Part shown: one piece after another, positions 16,378-24,106 of the stretch
How positions within the stretch are numbered: position 1 is the first letter of the stretch
Layout: the number at the start of each line of letters is the position of its first letter
Source: Oscillospiraceae bacterium
GTDB taxonomy: Bacteria > Bacillota > Clostridia > Oscillospirales > Acutalibacteraceae
DNA length: 47,860 nt
NCBI GenBank assembly: GCA_015066065.1
Contig: SVPB01000004.1
Span: forward strand, 1 to 47,860
Direction of reading: 5' to 3'
Notes under the pieces: generated by a model
The model's database searches: none
The model's input: only the letters and a program-made list of their open reading frames with translations
What the model was told of the DNA's origin: nothing
Made by a program: the position numbers and the translations under genes

Positions 16378-16771
16378 CCGCCATCAGCCTTTCGATCTCA
16401 GCGGCGGCGGCGGCAATACCGGCAGGGGTAGGGCCTTTGGCGGCCTCCGCCTTATCCGACCAACCGCACCAGTTTTTCACCGCCAGCACCGACATGGTGG
16501 ACTGGTACTTCCCCAGCATGGTCCCCTGGGAAAGCACGTCCCCCCGGATGGCCTCCACCGCCTGTCTTACCTCCGGCCAAAGCCGTTCCACCGCCTCGGC
16601 TACCGCCGGCTCCTCCGCACCGGTCGTCCGGGCGGCATAACGGATAAATTCCGTCACCGTAGGAACGGTCGCATAGCCGTTCTCCACCACATCGGTGCAA
16701 AACAGACGCCACAGCGCCACCAGCGCCGCCGGGTCCGCTATCGGCAGGCGTTTTTTACGCTGTCTGGCCAC
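16367..16771 (-). CDS. Terminase small subunit
   Basis: The 134-residue protein is helical with a charged N-terminus (RQRKKRLPIADP) and SQGTMLGKYQSTMSVLAVKN, a segment often found in terminase small subunits that recognise viral DNA. Placement directly before the large subunit supports the call. The start is GTG at 16771, with AAGGAGG 7 bases ahead. It is the first gene of the cassette, so the promoter must lie in the 16772-16880 region shared with pckG. Confidence 0.7.
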   Translation of the reverse strand: MARQRKKRLPIADPAALVALWRLFCTDVVENGYATVPTVTEFIRYAARTTGAEEPAVAEAVERLWPEVRQAVEAIRGDVLSQGTMLGKYQSTMSVLAVKNWCGWSDKAEAAKGPTPAGIAAAAAEIERLMADGG

Positions 16772-16821
16772 GGCGCCACCTCCTTTCGTATCCTCATGAT
16801 AGCATGATTCCCACCGGATAA

Positions 16822-16851
16822 TGTCCCGGGTGTGTCCCGGGTTCGTCCCCC
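16822..16851. promoter_or_regulatory. Tandem TGTCCCGGGT repeats, possible operator
   Basis: TGTCCCGGGT occurs at 16822-16831 and 16833-16842, an 11-base period, followed by a degenerate third copy. Each unit holds the palindrome CCCGGG. The repeats lie about 50 bases upstream of the first phage gene and about 30 bases from the pckG promoter, on the opposite side. They could bind a regulator of the cassette, of pckG or of both. Confidence 0.4.
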
Positions 16852-16883
16852 CGGATTGTTATTAAAAATTTAACAAATAGTTC

Positions 16884-16912
16884 TTGCATTCTTGCACAAA
16901 CTCTTATATAAT
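16884..16912 (+). promoter_or_regulatory. SigA-type promoter of pckG
   Basis: TTGCAT (16884-16889), a 17-base spacer and TATAAT (16907-16912) precede pckG by about 70 bases. The leader holds a repeated ATGGTATTT block at 16911 and 16929 that may affect regulation. Confidence 0.75.
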
Positions 16913-16981
16913 GGTATTTGTCGAAGAAATGGTATTTTTTTCTGATATATACCATGCCATACGCGAAAGGAGACAATACAC

Positions 16982-18760
16982 ATGACCAACAACAAGACTG
17001 TTATCCAGTGGTTGGATGACATGAAGGCCCTGCTGACCCCGGACAAGATGGTTTGGGTGGACGGCAGCGACGAGCAGCGGGAGGAGCTGCGCCGCATCGC
17101 CGTGGAGTGCGGTGAGCTGGTCAAGCTCAACGAGGAGAAGCTCCCCGGCTGTTATCTGCACCGCACCAAGCCCAACGACGTGGCCCGTGTGGAGGATCGC
17201 ACCTTCATCTGCACCTCCACCCGTGAGATGGCCGGTCCCACCAACAACTGGTGCGATCCTGCCGAGATGTATAAGAAGCTGTACGACATTGCCCGTGGCA
17301 GCTACAAGGGGCGTACCATGTACGTCATCCCCTATTCCATGGGTCCCATCGGTTCTCCTCTGGCCAAGATCGGCATTGAGATCACCGACTCGGTGTACGT
17401 GGTGCTCAACATGCTCATCATGACCCGTGTCAGCCCCAAGGTGCTGGAGGTGCTGGGCGACAGCAACGACTGGGTCCGTGGCCTGCATTCCCGTTGCGAC
17501 ATCGATCCCGAGAAGCGGTACATCTGCCACTTCCCCGAGGACAACACCATCATCTCGGTCAACTCCGGCTACGGCGGCAACGTGCTGCTGGGCAAGAAGT
17601 GCTTTGCCCTGCGCATCGCCTCCTTCCAGGGCTGGAAGGAAGGCTGGATGGCGGAGCACATGCTCATCCTGGGTCTGCAGAACCCCAAGGGCGAGATCCA
17701 CTACGTGGCCGCCGCCTTCCCCTCTGCCTGCGGCAAGACCAACCTGGCCATGCTCATCCCCCCCGAGTACCTGCGTAAGAAGGGCTACAAGGTGTGGACG
17801 GTAGGCGACGATATCGCCTGGATGCGCATCGGTGAGGACGGCCGTCTGTACGCCATCAACCCCGAGAACGGCTTCTTCGGCGTAGCCCCCGGCACCAACG
17901 AGCATTCCAACTTCAATGCGTTGGAGTCCACCAAGCGCAACACCATCTTCACCAACGTGGCGCTGGATCTGAACGACAACACCGTGTGGTGGGAGGGTCT
18001 CAACAAGAACCTGCCCGAGAACGCGCTGGATTGGAAGGGCAACCCGTGGGATCCTGCCAAGTTCAACAAGGCAGACAAGACCACCTGCGCCGCCCACCCC
18101 AACTCTCGCTTTACCGCCCCGGCGGAGAACTGCCCCTGCATCTCCGACGAGTTCAACAAGGGCGCCGGCGTGCCCATCTCCGCCATCATCTTCGGCGGCC
18201 GCCGTGCCAAGTGTGCGCCGCTGGTGTACCAGTCCCGCGACTGGGAGAACGGCGTGTTCATCGGCTCCGCCATGGCCTCCGAGACCACCGCAGCGGCGGC
18301 TGGTGCCGTCGGCGTGGTGCGTCGTGATCCCATGGCCATGCTGCCCTTCTGCGGCTACCACATGGGTGACTACTTCCGCCATTGGCTGGATATGGGCAAG
18401 AAGCTGGGCGACAAGGCCCCCAAGATCTTCAACGTCAACTGGTTCCGTACCGATGACGAGGGCAACTTCGTGTGGCCGGGCTTCGGCGACAACATGCGTG
18501 TGCTCAACTGGATCATCGACCGGTGCGAGGGCAAGGCCGACGCCACCGAGACGGCTATCGGCTACGTGCCCAAGCCGGAGGACATCGACCTGACCGACCT
18601 TGACATGGATATGGCCACCCTCAAGGACATCCTGACGGTGGACAAGGACGTCTGGACTAAGGAGGCCGCCGAGATCGAGGAGCACTACAAGAAGTTTGGC
18701 GATCATCTGCCTGCCGAACTGCGTGCTCAGCTGGACACCCTCAAGAAGAATCTGGGCTAA
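16982..18760 (+). CDS. pckG: Phosphoenolpyruvate carboxykinase (GTP)
   Basis: The enzyme interconverts oxaloacetate plus GTP with phosphoenolpyruvate, CO2 and GDP, linking the C4 acids to gluconeogenesis; in gut anaerobes the CO2-fixing direction is also used. The 592-residue protein shows the GTP-type P-loop with the reactive Cys250 (FPSACGKTNLAM), the DDIAWMRIGEDG metal site region, and the FGGRRAKCAPLVYQS guanine-binding segment. AAAGGAG lies 7-8 bases before the ATG, and the promoter and terminator show a single-gene transcript. Length is normal for the family. Confidence 0.97.
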   Translation: MTNNKTVIQWLDDMKALLTPDKMVWVDGSDEQREELRRIAVECGELVKLNEEKLPGCYLHRTKPNDVARVEDRTFICTSTREMAGPTNNWCDPAEMYKKLYDIARGSYKGRTMYVIPYSMGPIGSPLAKIGIEITDSVYVVLNMLIMTRVSPKVLEVLGDSNDWVRGLHSRCDIDPEKRYICHFPEDNTIISVNSGYGGNVLLGKKCFALRIASFQGWKEGWMAEHMLILGLQNPKGEIHYVAAAFPSACGKTNLAMLIPPEYLRKKGYKVWTVGDDIAWMRIGEDGRLYAINPENGFFGVAPGTNEHSNFNALESTKRNTIFTNVALDLNDNTVWWEGLNKNLPENALDWKGNPWDPAKFNKADKTTCAAHPNSRFTAPAENCPCISDEFNKGAGVPISAIIFGGRRAKCAPLVYQSRDWENGVFIGSAMASETTAAAAGAVGVVRRDPMAMLPFCGYHMGDYFRHWLDMGKKLGDKAPKIFNVNWFRTDDEGNFVWPGFGDNMRVLNWIIDRCEGKADATETAIGYVPKPEDIDLTDLDMDMATLKDILTVDKDVWTKEAAEIEEHYKKFGDHLPAELRAQLDTLKKNLG

Positions 18761-18772
18761 ACAGAATAAGCA

Positions 18773-18809
18773 AAGGCGCACTCCGCAGGGAGTGCGCCTT
18801 TTCCTTTTT
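18773..18809 (+). terminator. Rho-independent terminator of pckG
   Basis: AAGGCGCACTCC (18773-18784), loop GCAG and GGAGTGCGCCTT (18789-18800) form a perfect 12-bp stem followed by TTCCTTTTT. Confidence 0.95.
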
Positions 18810-18841
18810 GGGGGCGGCCAAGACGGTTTTTGCCGAAAGCC

Positions 18842-18870
18842 TTGCTTTTTTGGCTAAACCGTGCTATACT
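18842..18870 (+). promoter_or_regulatory. SigA-type promoter of zinc-ribbon protein gene
   Basis: TTGCTT (18842-18847), a 17-base spacer and TATACT (18865-18870) lie about 30 bases before the start codon. Confidence 0.75.
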
Positions 18871-18901
18871 TCTTACTACCAATTATTAGGAGGCGTGTTT
18901 T

Positions 18902-20437
18902 ATGATGATTTGTCCCCATTGTCAGAGTCAGCAGGCAGACGGCACCGCTTTTTGCGGTCAGTGCGGTCAGCCCATGACGGTGGCGGCGCCGGCGGCGCCC
19001 GTAGCGGCCAAGGCGCCCATTGACTTTAAGAAGTTTATTAAGCCCGGCATCGCCGTGGTAGCGGTCATCGCCGTGGTGATCGTGCTCTTCAGCGTGCTGG
19101 GTGGCGGTGCGGCGGCCACCGGCTTCCTGTACGTGCAGGATGGCGAAGGCTTCTTCCTGGAGAAGGCCGGCGCCGAAGGCTGGCAGCACACCGACGACCT
19201 GACCGATTCCAATATCGGCGAGTCCATTCTGGCCGGCGGCCACCTGTTCTATCTGGACCGGGGCGACTCGCTGTACTACCGTCCTGCCGACGACCCGGAG
19301 GGAGAGGCGGTCAAGCTGAGCTCCGATGTGGAGAGCTTTGCGCCCAGCAAGGATGGCGACCAGGTGCTGTTTGTCAGCGATGACAACCTCTACTTCCACG
19401 ACCTGGACGAAAAGACCAAGATCGCCAGCGACGTCGATGACAGATTCTATCCCTCTCTGGAGGCGGACGAGGCGATCTACGAGTCCGACGGCAGCTGCTA
19501 CTACTGGGACGGCAACGACGCGGTTAAGCTCTTCAGCGAGGGCTCCCTCAAGCACATCACCAACGACTTCAGCGCGGTGTACTACAAGAAGGACGACGCC
19601 TTCTACCTGCGTGATCTGGGGGACGAGGACGGCATCAAGCTGGTGGATGATTGTACCGGTACCAGCCCCATCTACGAGGACGGCACCTTCTATTTTGGGC
19701 AATACGTCGATCCCGATGATCCTTCCGAAGGCACCAACCTCTGCTACTATGACGGCAGCACCACCGTCACCCTGCTAAACAGCATAAAGGATGGCCAATT
19801 CTGCGACGAGGCAGCGGCGGCCTTCATCGCCGACAAGGATGACACCTACTACGTGGCGGTGGAGGGCACCCTCACCACCCTCGCCTTTAGTGAGAAGATC
19901 AATGACCTCACCTTTGCGGAGGATGGCTCCGCCATCTATCTGACGGCCAACGTCTGCGACAATCACGGTGATCTGTACAAGATCGCCATCTCCGGCAGTA
20001 CCGCCGAGGAGCCGACCCTGTACGACACCGACGTGTATTACAGCATCACCTGCTCCGGTACCGACGTCATGTACTACAAGAATCACACCGACAAAAGCAG
20101 TGATCTGTACCGCAATGGCGAGATGATCGCCACCGATGTGTACTCCAAGACGGTCACCGAGGATGGCACCGTCTATCTGCGCACCGACTATGACAACGGC
20201 AGCTACACCCTGAGCGTCTACGACGGCAGCATCGAGAAGATCGCTGACGACGTGCACAGCTTTGTGGTGGCCGACAACGGTGAGGTGGCCTTCCTGGCCG
20301 ACTGGAGCTCCAGCCGCGACAAGGGCACCCTGTACACCTGGGACGGCGGCGACCCGGAGAAGATCGCCGATGACGTCAGCCGGGTGGATGCGGTTCAGTG
20401 CGTTACCGATGAGCTCAACAGCAACTTCGAGAACTGA
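18902..20437 (+). CDS. Zinc-ribbon membrane protein with beta-propeller-like exterior
   Basis: The 511-residue protein opens with a zinc ribbon (CPHC at 5-8, CGQC about 20-23), then a membrane segment near residues 48-70 (GIAVVAVIAVVIVLFSVLGG). A 430-residue outside domain follows, built from repeats such as SILAGGHLFYLDRGDSLYYR and DGTVYLRTDYDNGSYTLSVY. These repeats resemble the DUF5050-like or WD-type propellers of Clostridia surface proteins. AGGAGG lies 8 bases before ATG 18902. It is a single-gene unit. A sensor or surface-binding role is possible, but none is shown. Confidence 0.8.
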   Translation: MMICPHCQSQQADGTAFCGQCGQPMTVAAPAAPVAAKAPIDFKKFIKPGIAVVAVIAVVIVLFSVLGGGAAATGFLYVQDGEGFFLEKAGAEGWQHTDDLTDSNIGESILAGGHLFYLDRGDSLYYRPADDPEGEAVKLSSDVESFAPSKDGDQVLFVSDDNLYFHDLDEKTKIASDVDDRFYPSLEADEAIYESDGSCYYWDGNDAVKLFSEGSLKHITNDFSAVYYKKDDAFYLRDLGDEDGIKLVDDCTGTSPIYEDGTFYFGQYVDPDDPSEGTNLCYYDGSTTVTLLNSIKDGQFCDEAAAAFIADKDDTYYVAVEGTLTTLAFSEKINDLTFAEDGSAIYLTANVCDNHGDLYKIAISGSTAEEPTLYDTDVYYSITCSGTDVMYYKNHTDKSSDLYRNGEMIATDVYSKTVTEDGTVYLRTDYDNGSYTLSVYDGSIEKIADDVHSFVVADNGEVAFLADWSSSRDKGTLYTWDGGDPEKIADDVSRVDAVQCVTDELNSNFEN

Positions 20438-20450
20438 TACATCATCGCCA

Positions 20451-20486
20451 AGGGCGAAGCCGACCGGCTTCGCCCTTTTTGTTTTC
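20451..20486 (+). terminator. Terminator of zinc-ribbon protein gene
   Basis: AGGGCGAAGCC (20451-20461) and GGCTTCGCCCT (20466-20476) form an 11-bp stem with a GACC loop, followed by TTTTGTTTTC. Confidence 0.92.
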
Positions 20487-20499
20487 TGCGGCACATAAA

Positions 20500-20535
20500 A
20501 GAAGCCGTTCCCACAAGCTTGTCGGAACGGCTTCT
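20500..20535 (-). terminator. Terminator of dapA-lysA
   Basis: AGAAGCCGTTCC (20500-20511) pairs with GGAACGGCTTCT (20524-20535). On the minus strand a TTTTATG stretch follows, and on the plus strand CTTGTTTTTC, so it can act from both sides. Confidence 0.85.
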
Positions 20536-20550
20536 CTTGTTTTTCACATC

Positions 20551-21849
20551 TTAGACGTCGTTGCGCACCAGATCCTCCAGGGATTCCCGGCGTACCACCA
20601 CACGGTCGCCGTCGGGAGACACCATCACCACCGGCAGTCGGGGGTTGCGGTTGTAGTTGGAGGCCATGGAGTAGTTGTACGCACCGGTGGTCAGCACCGC
20701 CACCAGATCCCCCCGGGTGAGGGTGGAGGGCAGGGATACCTTGGGCTGGAGGATGTCGCCACTCTCACAGCACTTGCCCACCAGGTCACACACCATGTCC
20801 GCCGGCTCGTGCATCTTCTCCGGGCAGACCACCGTATAGGGCGCCTGGTACAGCGCATACCGGGGGTTATCCCCCATGCCGCCGTCCACGGATACGTAAT
20901 TTTTGTACCCGGGGATGCGCTTGACCGCCCCCACGGTGTACAGGGTCATGCCGGCATCCGCCACAATACTGCGGCCCGGCTCCATCCGGATGGCCGGCAG
21001 GGGCAGACCCAGCCGGTCGCAGGCCGCCTTAACGTGGGCGGCCACCTGCCGGATGTTCTGGGGAATATCGATCACCGGGTCATCCTCCCGGTACCGCACG
21101 CCATAGCCGCCGCCCAGATCCAGCTCGGCGGCCAGATAGCCGTACCGGTGCCGCATGGCGGCGATAAACGCCAGCATGATGTCCGAGGAACGCAGGAAGG
21201 TGTCGGAATCGAACACCTGCGACCCCACGTGGCAATGGAAACCGCACAGGGTCAGGTGGGGGTAGCCAAGGCACTGTCCCACCAGCTGTTCCGCCTGGCC
21301 GGTCTCGATGGCCGAGCCAAACTTGGAGTCCACCTGCCCGGTGGCTACCGCTTCGTATGTATGGGTGTCGATGCCGGGGGTGATCCGCAGCATCACCCGC
21401 TGGGTGATGCCCCGGCGCCCGGCCTCGGCGTCAATGACCGCCAGCTCCTCGGCGCCGTCCACCACAAAGGTGCCGACCCCCCAGTCCATCGCCAGAGCGA
21501 TCTCCTCGTCGGTCTTGTTGTTGCCGTGAAAGTACACCCGATCCATGGGGAACCCGGCGGTATAGGCGGTATACGCCTCGCCGGCGGACACCACGTCCAC
21601 CCCGGCACCCTCGGCGGCGGCCAGCCGGTACATCTCCCGGAAGGAGCAGGCTTTGCTGGCGTACAGCGCCATGGCGCTGTCGCCAAAGGCCTCCCGGAGG
21701 GTATCCACATACAGCCGCAGATTATGCCGGATCCGTGCCTCGTCCATGACGTAGAGGGGCGAGCCGTACCGGGTCAACAGCTCCCGGGCATCACGCCCGG
21801 CAAAGATCAGCCGCCCCTGGGCGGTGACCGTGAGATTGTCGCAGATCAT
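20551..21849 (-). CDS. lysA: Diaminopimelate decarboxylase
   Basis: LysA makes L-lysine from meso-diaminopimelate with pyridoxal phosphate in the cytoplasm. The 432-residue protein has the PLP-lysine motif ALYASKACSF (Lys66), HVGSQV (substrate and PLP region), EPGRSIVADAG and the active-site loop GKCCESGDIL. The start ATG at 21849 lies one base after the dapA stop, with GAGGTG as ribosome site, so the two genes are coupled. The length fits the family. The riboswitch upstream of dapA would control both genes. Confidence 0.96.
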   Translation of the reverse strand: MICDNLTVTAQGRLIFAGRDARELLTRYGSPLYVMDEARIRHNLRLYVDTLREAFGDSAMALYASKACSFREMYRLAAAEGAGVDVVSAGEAYTAYTAGFPMDRVYFHGNNKTDEEIALAMDWGVGTFVVDGAEELAVIDAEAGRRGITQRVMLRITPGIDTHTYEAVATGQVDSKFGSAIETGQAEQLVGQCLGYPHLTLCGFHCHVGSQVFDSDTFLRSSDIMLAFIAAMRHRYGYLAAELDLGGGYGVRYREDDPVIDIPQNIRQVAAHVKAACDRLGLPLPAIRMEPGRSIVADAGMTLYTVGAVKRIPGYKNYVSVDGGMGDNPRYALYQAPYTVVCPEKMHEPADMVCDLVGKCCESGDILQPKVSLPSTLTRGDLVAVLTTGAYNYSMASNYNRNPRLPVVMVSPDGDRVVVRRESLEDLVRNDV

Positions 21850-21850
21850 G

Positions 21851-22735
21851 TTACACCTCAACGCCGCAGGCACGCATCTCCTGCAGCAGTACCGCCCGGT
21901 GGGCATCCTCCATGGGGGTCAGGGGCAGACGCAGGTAATCCTCGCAGAAGCCCATGGCCGCCATAGCCGCCTTGACCGGGATGGGGTTAACCTCGCTGAA
22001 CAGCGCATGGATGAGGGGCAGCATCTCCAGCTGCATCCGGGTGCTCCCGGCGATATCCCCGTCAAAGAACTTACGGCACATCTCCACCGTCTGGGTGGGC
22101 AGTACGTTGGACAGCACCGAGATCACGCCCTTGCCGCCCAAGGAAAGGATGGGCAGTACCTGGTCGTCGTTGCCGGAGTAGATGTCCATCTTCCCCTGGA
22201 TGAGCCGGGCGGTCTCCGCGATCTGGGACAGGTCGCCGCAGGCCTCCTTGATGGCCACGATGTTGGGATGCTCCGCCAGCACCGCACAGGTGGCCGGCAG
22301 GATGTTGCAGCCGGTACGGGAGGGGACGTTATACAGCATCACCGGCTTGTCGGAGGCATCCGCAATGGCGGTGAAGTTGGCGATCAGGCCCTTCTGGGTG
22401 GCCTTGTTGTAGTAGGGGGAGATGACCAGCATGGCATCCGCCCCGGCCTGGCAAGCACACCGGGTCAGATCCACCGCATAGGCGGTGTCGTTGGAACCGG
22501 TGCCGGCGATGACCGGCACCCGGCCGGCTACCTGCTTGACCGCAAAGGCGATGGCGTCCCGATGCTCGTCGTCGCTGAGGGTGGACGCTTCGCCGGTGGT
22601 GCCGGCGATGACCAGCGCATCAATGCCCTGGTCGATCTGCCAGTCGATAAGCCGGGCAAAGGCGGTGTAATCGATGCCGTCGGGGGTCAGGGGGGTGATG
22701 AGCGCGGTGGCCGCGCCTTGGAAGATGGGGTTCAT
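21851..22735 (-). CDS. dapA: 4-hydroxy-tetrahydrodipicolinate synthase
   Basis: DapA condenses pyruvate with aspartate semialdehyde, the first committed step to diaminopimelate and lysine. The 294-residue protein carries the pyruvate-binding AGTTGEASTL, the catalytic Tyr135 in YNVPSRTG, and the Schiff-base Lys163 in IVAIKEACGDL. The start ATG at 22735 is preceded by AAGGAG, and the start fits the known N-terminus (MNPIFQGAATALITPL). It is the first gene of the riboswitch-controlled pair. Length is normal for the family. Confidence 0.97.
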   Translation of the reverse strand: MNPIFQGAATALITPLTPDGIDYTAFARLIDWQIDQGIDALVIAGTTGEASTLSDDEHRDAIAFAVKQVAGRVPVIAGTGSNDTAYAVDLTRCACQAGADAMLVISPYYNKATQKGLIANFTAIADASDKPVMLYNVPSRTGCNILPATCAVLAEHPNIVAIKEACGDLSQIAETARLIQGKMDIYSGNDDQVLPILSLGGKGVISVLSNVLPTQTVEMCRKFFDGDIAGSTRMQLEMLPLIHALFSEVNPIPVKAAMAAMGFCEDYLRLPLTPMEDAHRAVLLQEMRACGVEV

Positions 22736-22762
22736 AACAATACGCTCCTTACATAAAATTTG

Positions 22763-22792
22763 ACAAAAAAATGAGCTGCTCCGCAGAGCAGC
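22763..22792 (-). terminator. Terminator of the lysine riboswitch
   Basis: GCTGCTC (22775-22781) and GAGCAGC (22786-22792) form a stem around CGCA, and on the minus strand a run of seven T follows (22764-22770). It lies between the riboswitch aptamer and dapA, the expression-platform position. A second hairpin (22812-22832) is probably its alternative partner. Confidence 0.85.
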
Positions 22793-22847
22793 CACCGGTA
22801 TGGTTGATACAAGGAGGGTATGCCCCTCCCCCATATAAACATATCCG

Positions 22848-23006
22848 GATAGCTCTCCGCATTACTGCGACAACACCGGAGATGTTATTCCCCGCTGCCA
22901 GCACGGCCCTTGCCACAGACCGGCTTCGGCATTGGCCCCTTTTTCTCCCATCCGCCTTGGCGGCGTATCCGACGGGAGGTACTGATGACACAATGCGCCT
23001 CTATCA
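22848..23006 (-). ncRNA. Lysine riboswitch (L-box)
   Basis: On the minus strand the leader runs GATAGAGGCGCA ... AGTA ... GGGAGAAAAAGGGGCC ... GCCGAAGCCGG ... GGGCCGTGCTGGCAGC ... GGAGAGCTATC. The closing stem GATAG...CTATC, the AGTA segment and the GCCGAAG block are the L-box core. When lysine is abundant the RNA should favour the terminator and shut off dapA-lysA. The location upstream of dapA supports this. Ends are estimated from the closing stem. Confidence 0.9.
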
Positions 23007-23014
23007 CGATAGTC

Positions 23015-23043
23015 AAAATAACACACTTAGCGGTGTTTGTCAA
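23015..23043 (-). promoter_or_regulatory. Promoter of riboswitch-dapA-lysA transcript
   Basis: On the minus strand TTGACA (23043-23038), a 17-base spacer and TATTTT (23020-23015) lie just ahead of the aptamer. Confidence 0.85.
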
Positions 23044-23074
23044 GCCTTTGTCACCAAAAAAATGCAAAAAACTC

Positions 23075-24106
23075 TTAAAAACACCGGGCGCACCGTTCTT
23101 TTTTGCAGGTTTCCACCCGACCACAGCGGTAGCACAGCTCGTTCTGGCAGCACCCGGTATCAAAGAACGCCTGCAGATTGCCCACGGTGGTCTCGGCGAT
23201 GTTGTCCAGCGCCTCCCGGGTGAGGAAGGCCTGGTGGCTGGTCACCAGCACGTTGGGCATGGAGATGAGCCGGGCCAGGGTATCGTCCTCCACAATGTGA
23301 CCGGAAAAATCCTCAAAGAAGATATCCCCCTCCTCCTCATACACGTCCAGGCAGGCGGCCCCCACCTGCCGGGCCTTGATGCCCTCCAGCAGAGCCTCGG
23401 CATCGATGAGAGCGCCCCGGGAGGTGTTGATCAGGGTGACCCCTTTTTTCATCATTCCGATGGCCTCCCGGTCGATGAGGTGGTGGGTCTCGGGGGTCAG
23501 GGGGCAGTGCAGGGAGATGATGTCGCTCTCCCGGTACAGCTCCGGCAGGGTCACGTAGGGAAGCCCGGCGTCTGCCGCCGGGTACTTGTCGTACGCCAGC
23601 ACACGCATGCCGAAGCCCTTGCAGATATCCGCAAACACCCGGCCGATGCGGCCGGTGCCCACCACCCCCACCGTCTTGCCGTGCAGGTCAAAGCCGGTCA
23701 GGCCGTTTAAGCTGAAGTTAAACTCCCGGGTGCGGTTGTACGCCTTATGGATGCGGCGGATGGAGGTCAGCAGCATGGCCATGGTATGCTCCGCCACCGC
23801 ATAGGGGGAATAGGCCGGCACGTGTACCACGTGCACCCGGCCAAAGGCGTGGGACAGGTCTACGTTATTATAGCCGGCACAGCGCAGCGCGATCACCTTC
23901 ACCCCCAGCTCATGCAGACGGTCGATGACCGGGGCGGAGGCGTCGTCGTTGACAAAGATGCATACCGCATCGCACCCGGTGGCCAGCGAGGCGGTGTGTA
24001 TCCCCAGCTTGGTATCGTAGAACCGCATCTCCCAGCCCAGAGACTCCGCATAGGGACGGAACGCCTCCTCGGTATAGGGCTTCACGTCAAAAAAAGCGAT
24101 CTTCAT
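23075..24106 (-). CDS. ldhA: D-lactate dehydrogenase-like 2-hydroxyacid dehydrogenase
   Basis: The 343-residue protein fits the D-lactate dehydrogenase branch: Rossmann motif GVVGTGRIGR (147-156), catalytic Arg in INTSRGALID, Glu in DVYEEEGDIFFEDF, and His in TSHQAFLT. It reduces pyruvate to D-lactate with NADH, a fermentative redox sink. The C-terminus has an extra Cys-rich tail of about 25 residues (CCQNELCYRCGRVE), with six or more cysteines; it could bind metal. AAGGAGG lies before the ATG. The 3' end of the AraC regulator overlaps its start by 20 bases, so they are cotranscribed. Confidence 0.9.
   Translation of the reverse strand: MKIAFFDVKPYTEEAFRPYAESLGWEMRFYDTKLGIHTASLATGCDAVCIFVNDDASAPVIDRLHELGVKVIALRCAGYNNVDLSHAFGRVHVVHVPAYSPYAVAEHTMAMLLTSIRRIHKAYNRTREFNFSLNGLTGFDLHGKTVGVVGTGRIGRVFADICKGFGMRVLAYDKYPAADAGLPYVTLPELYRESDIISLHCPLTPETHHLIDREAIGMMKKGVTLINTSRGALIDAEALLEGIKARQVGAACLDVYEEEGDIFFEDFSGHIVEDDTLARLISMPNVLVTSHQAFLTREALDNIAETTVGNLQAFFDTGCCQNELCYRCGRVETCKKERCARCF

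Larger units (their letters stand above)
4644..16771 (-). mobile_element. Podovirus-like particle and lysis gene cassette without lysogeny genes
   Basis: Thirteen closely packed leftward genes encode, in reading order, small terminase, large terminase, a small membrane peptide, scaffold, major capsid protein, connector, portal, nozzle-like protein, coiled-coil internal protein, tail appendage, XhlA-like protein, holin and amidase. No tape measure, sheath or tube protein is present, which points to a short-tailed particle. No integrase, repressor, excisionase or replication gene occurs, and no attachment-site repeat was seen at the edges. Flanks are chromosomal (YgjV-like gene; pckG). Composition looks like that of the flanks. 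It may be a domesticated particle, a gene-transfer-agent-like system or a partial prophage. Confidence 0.85.

Noticed and set aside
4644-16771. Attachment-site direct repeats at the edges of the phage cassette
   Set aside because: Comparing 4573-4643 with 16772-16870 by eye showed no shared sequence of useful length, so no integration site is claimed.
16904-18781. Long open frame opposite pckG
   Set aside because: Complementary strand of a strongly recognisable enzyme gene; hydrophobic His/Val-rich translation is an artefact of codon use.
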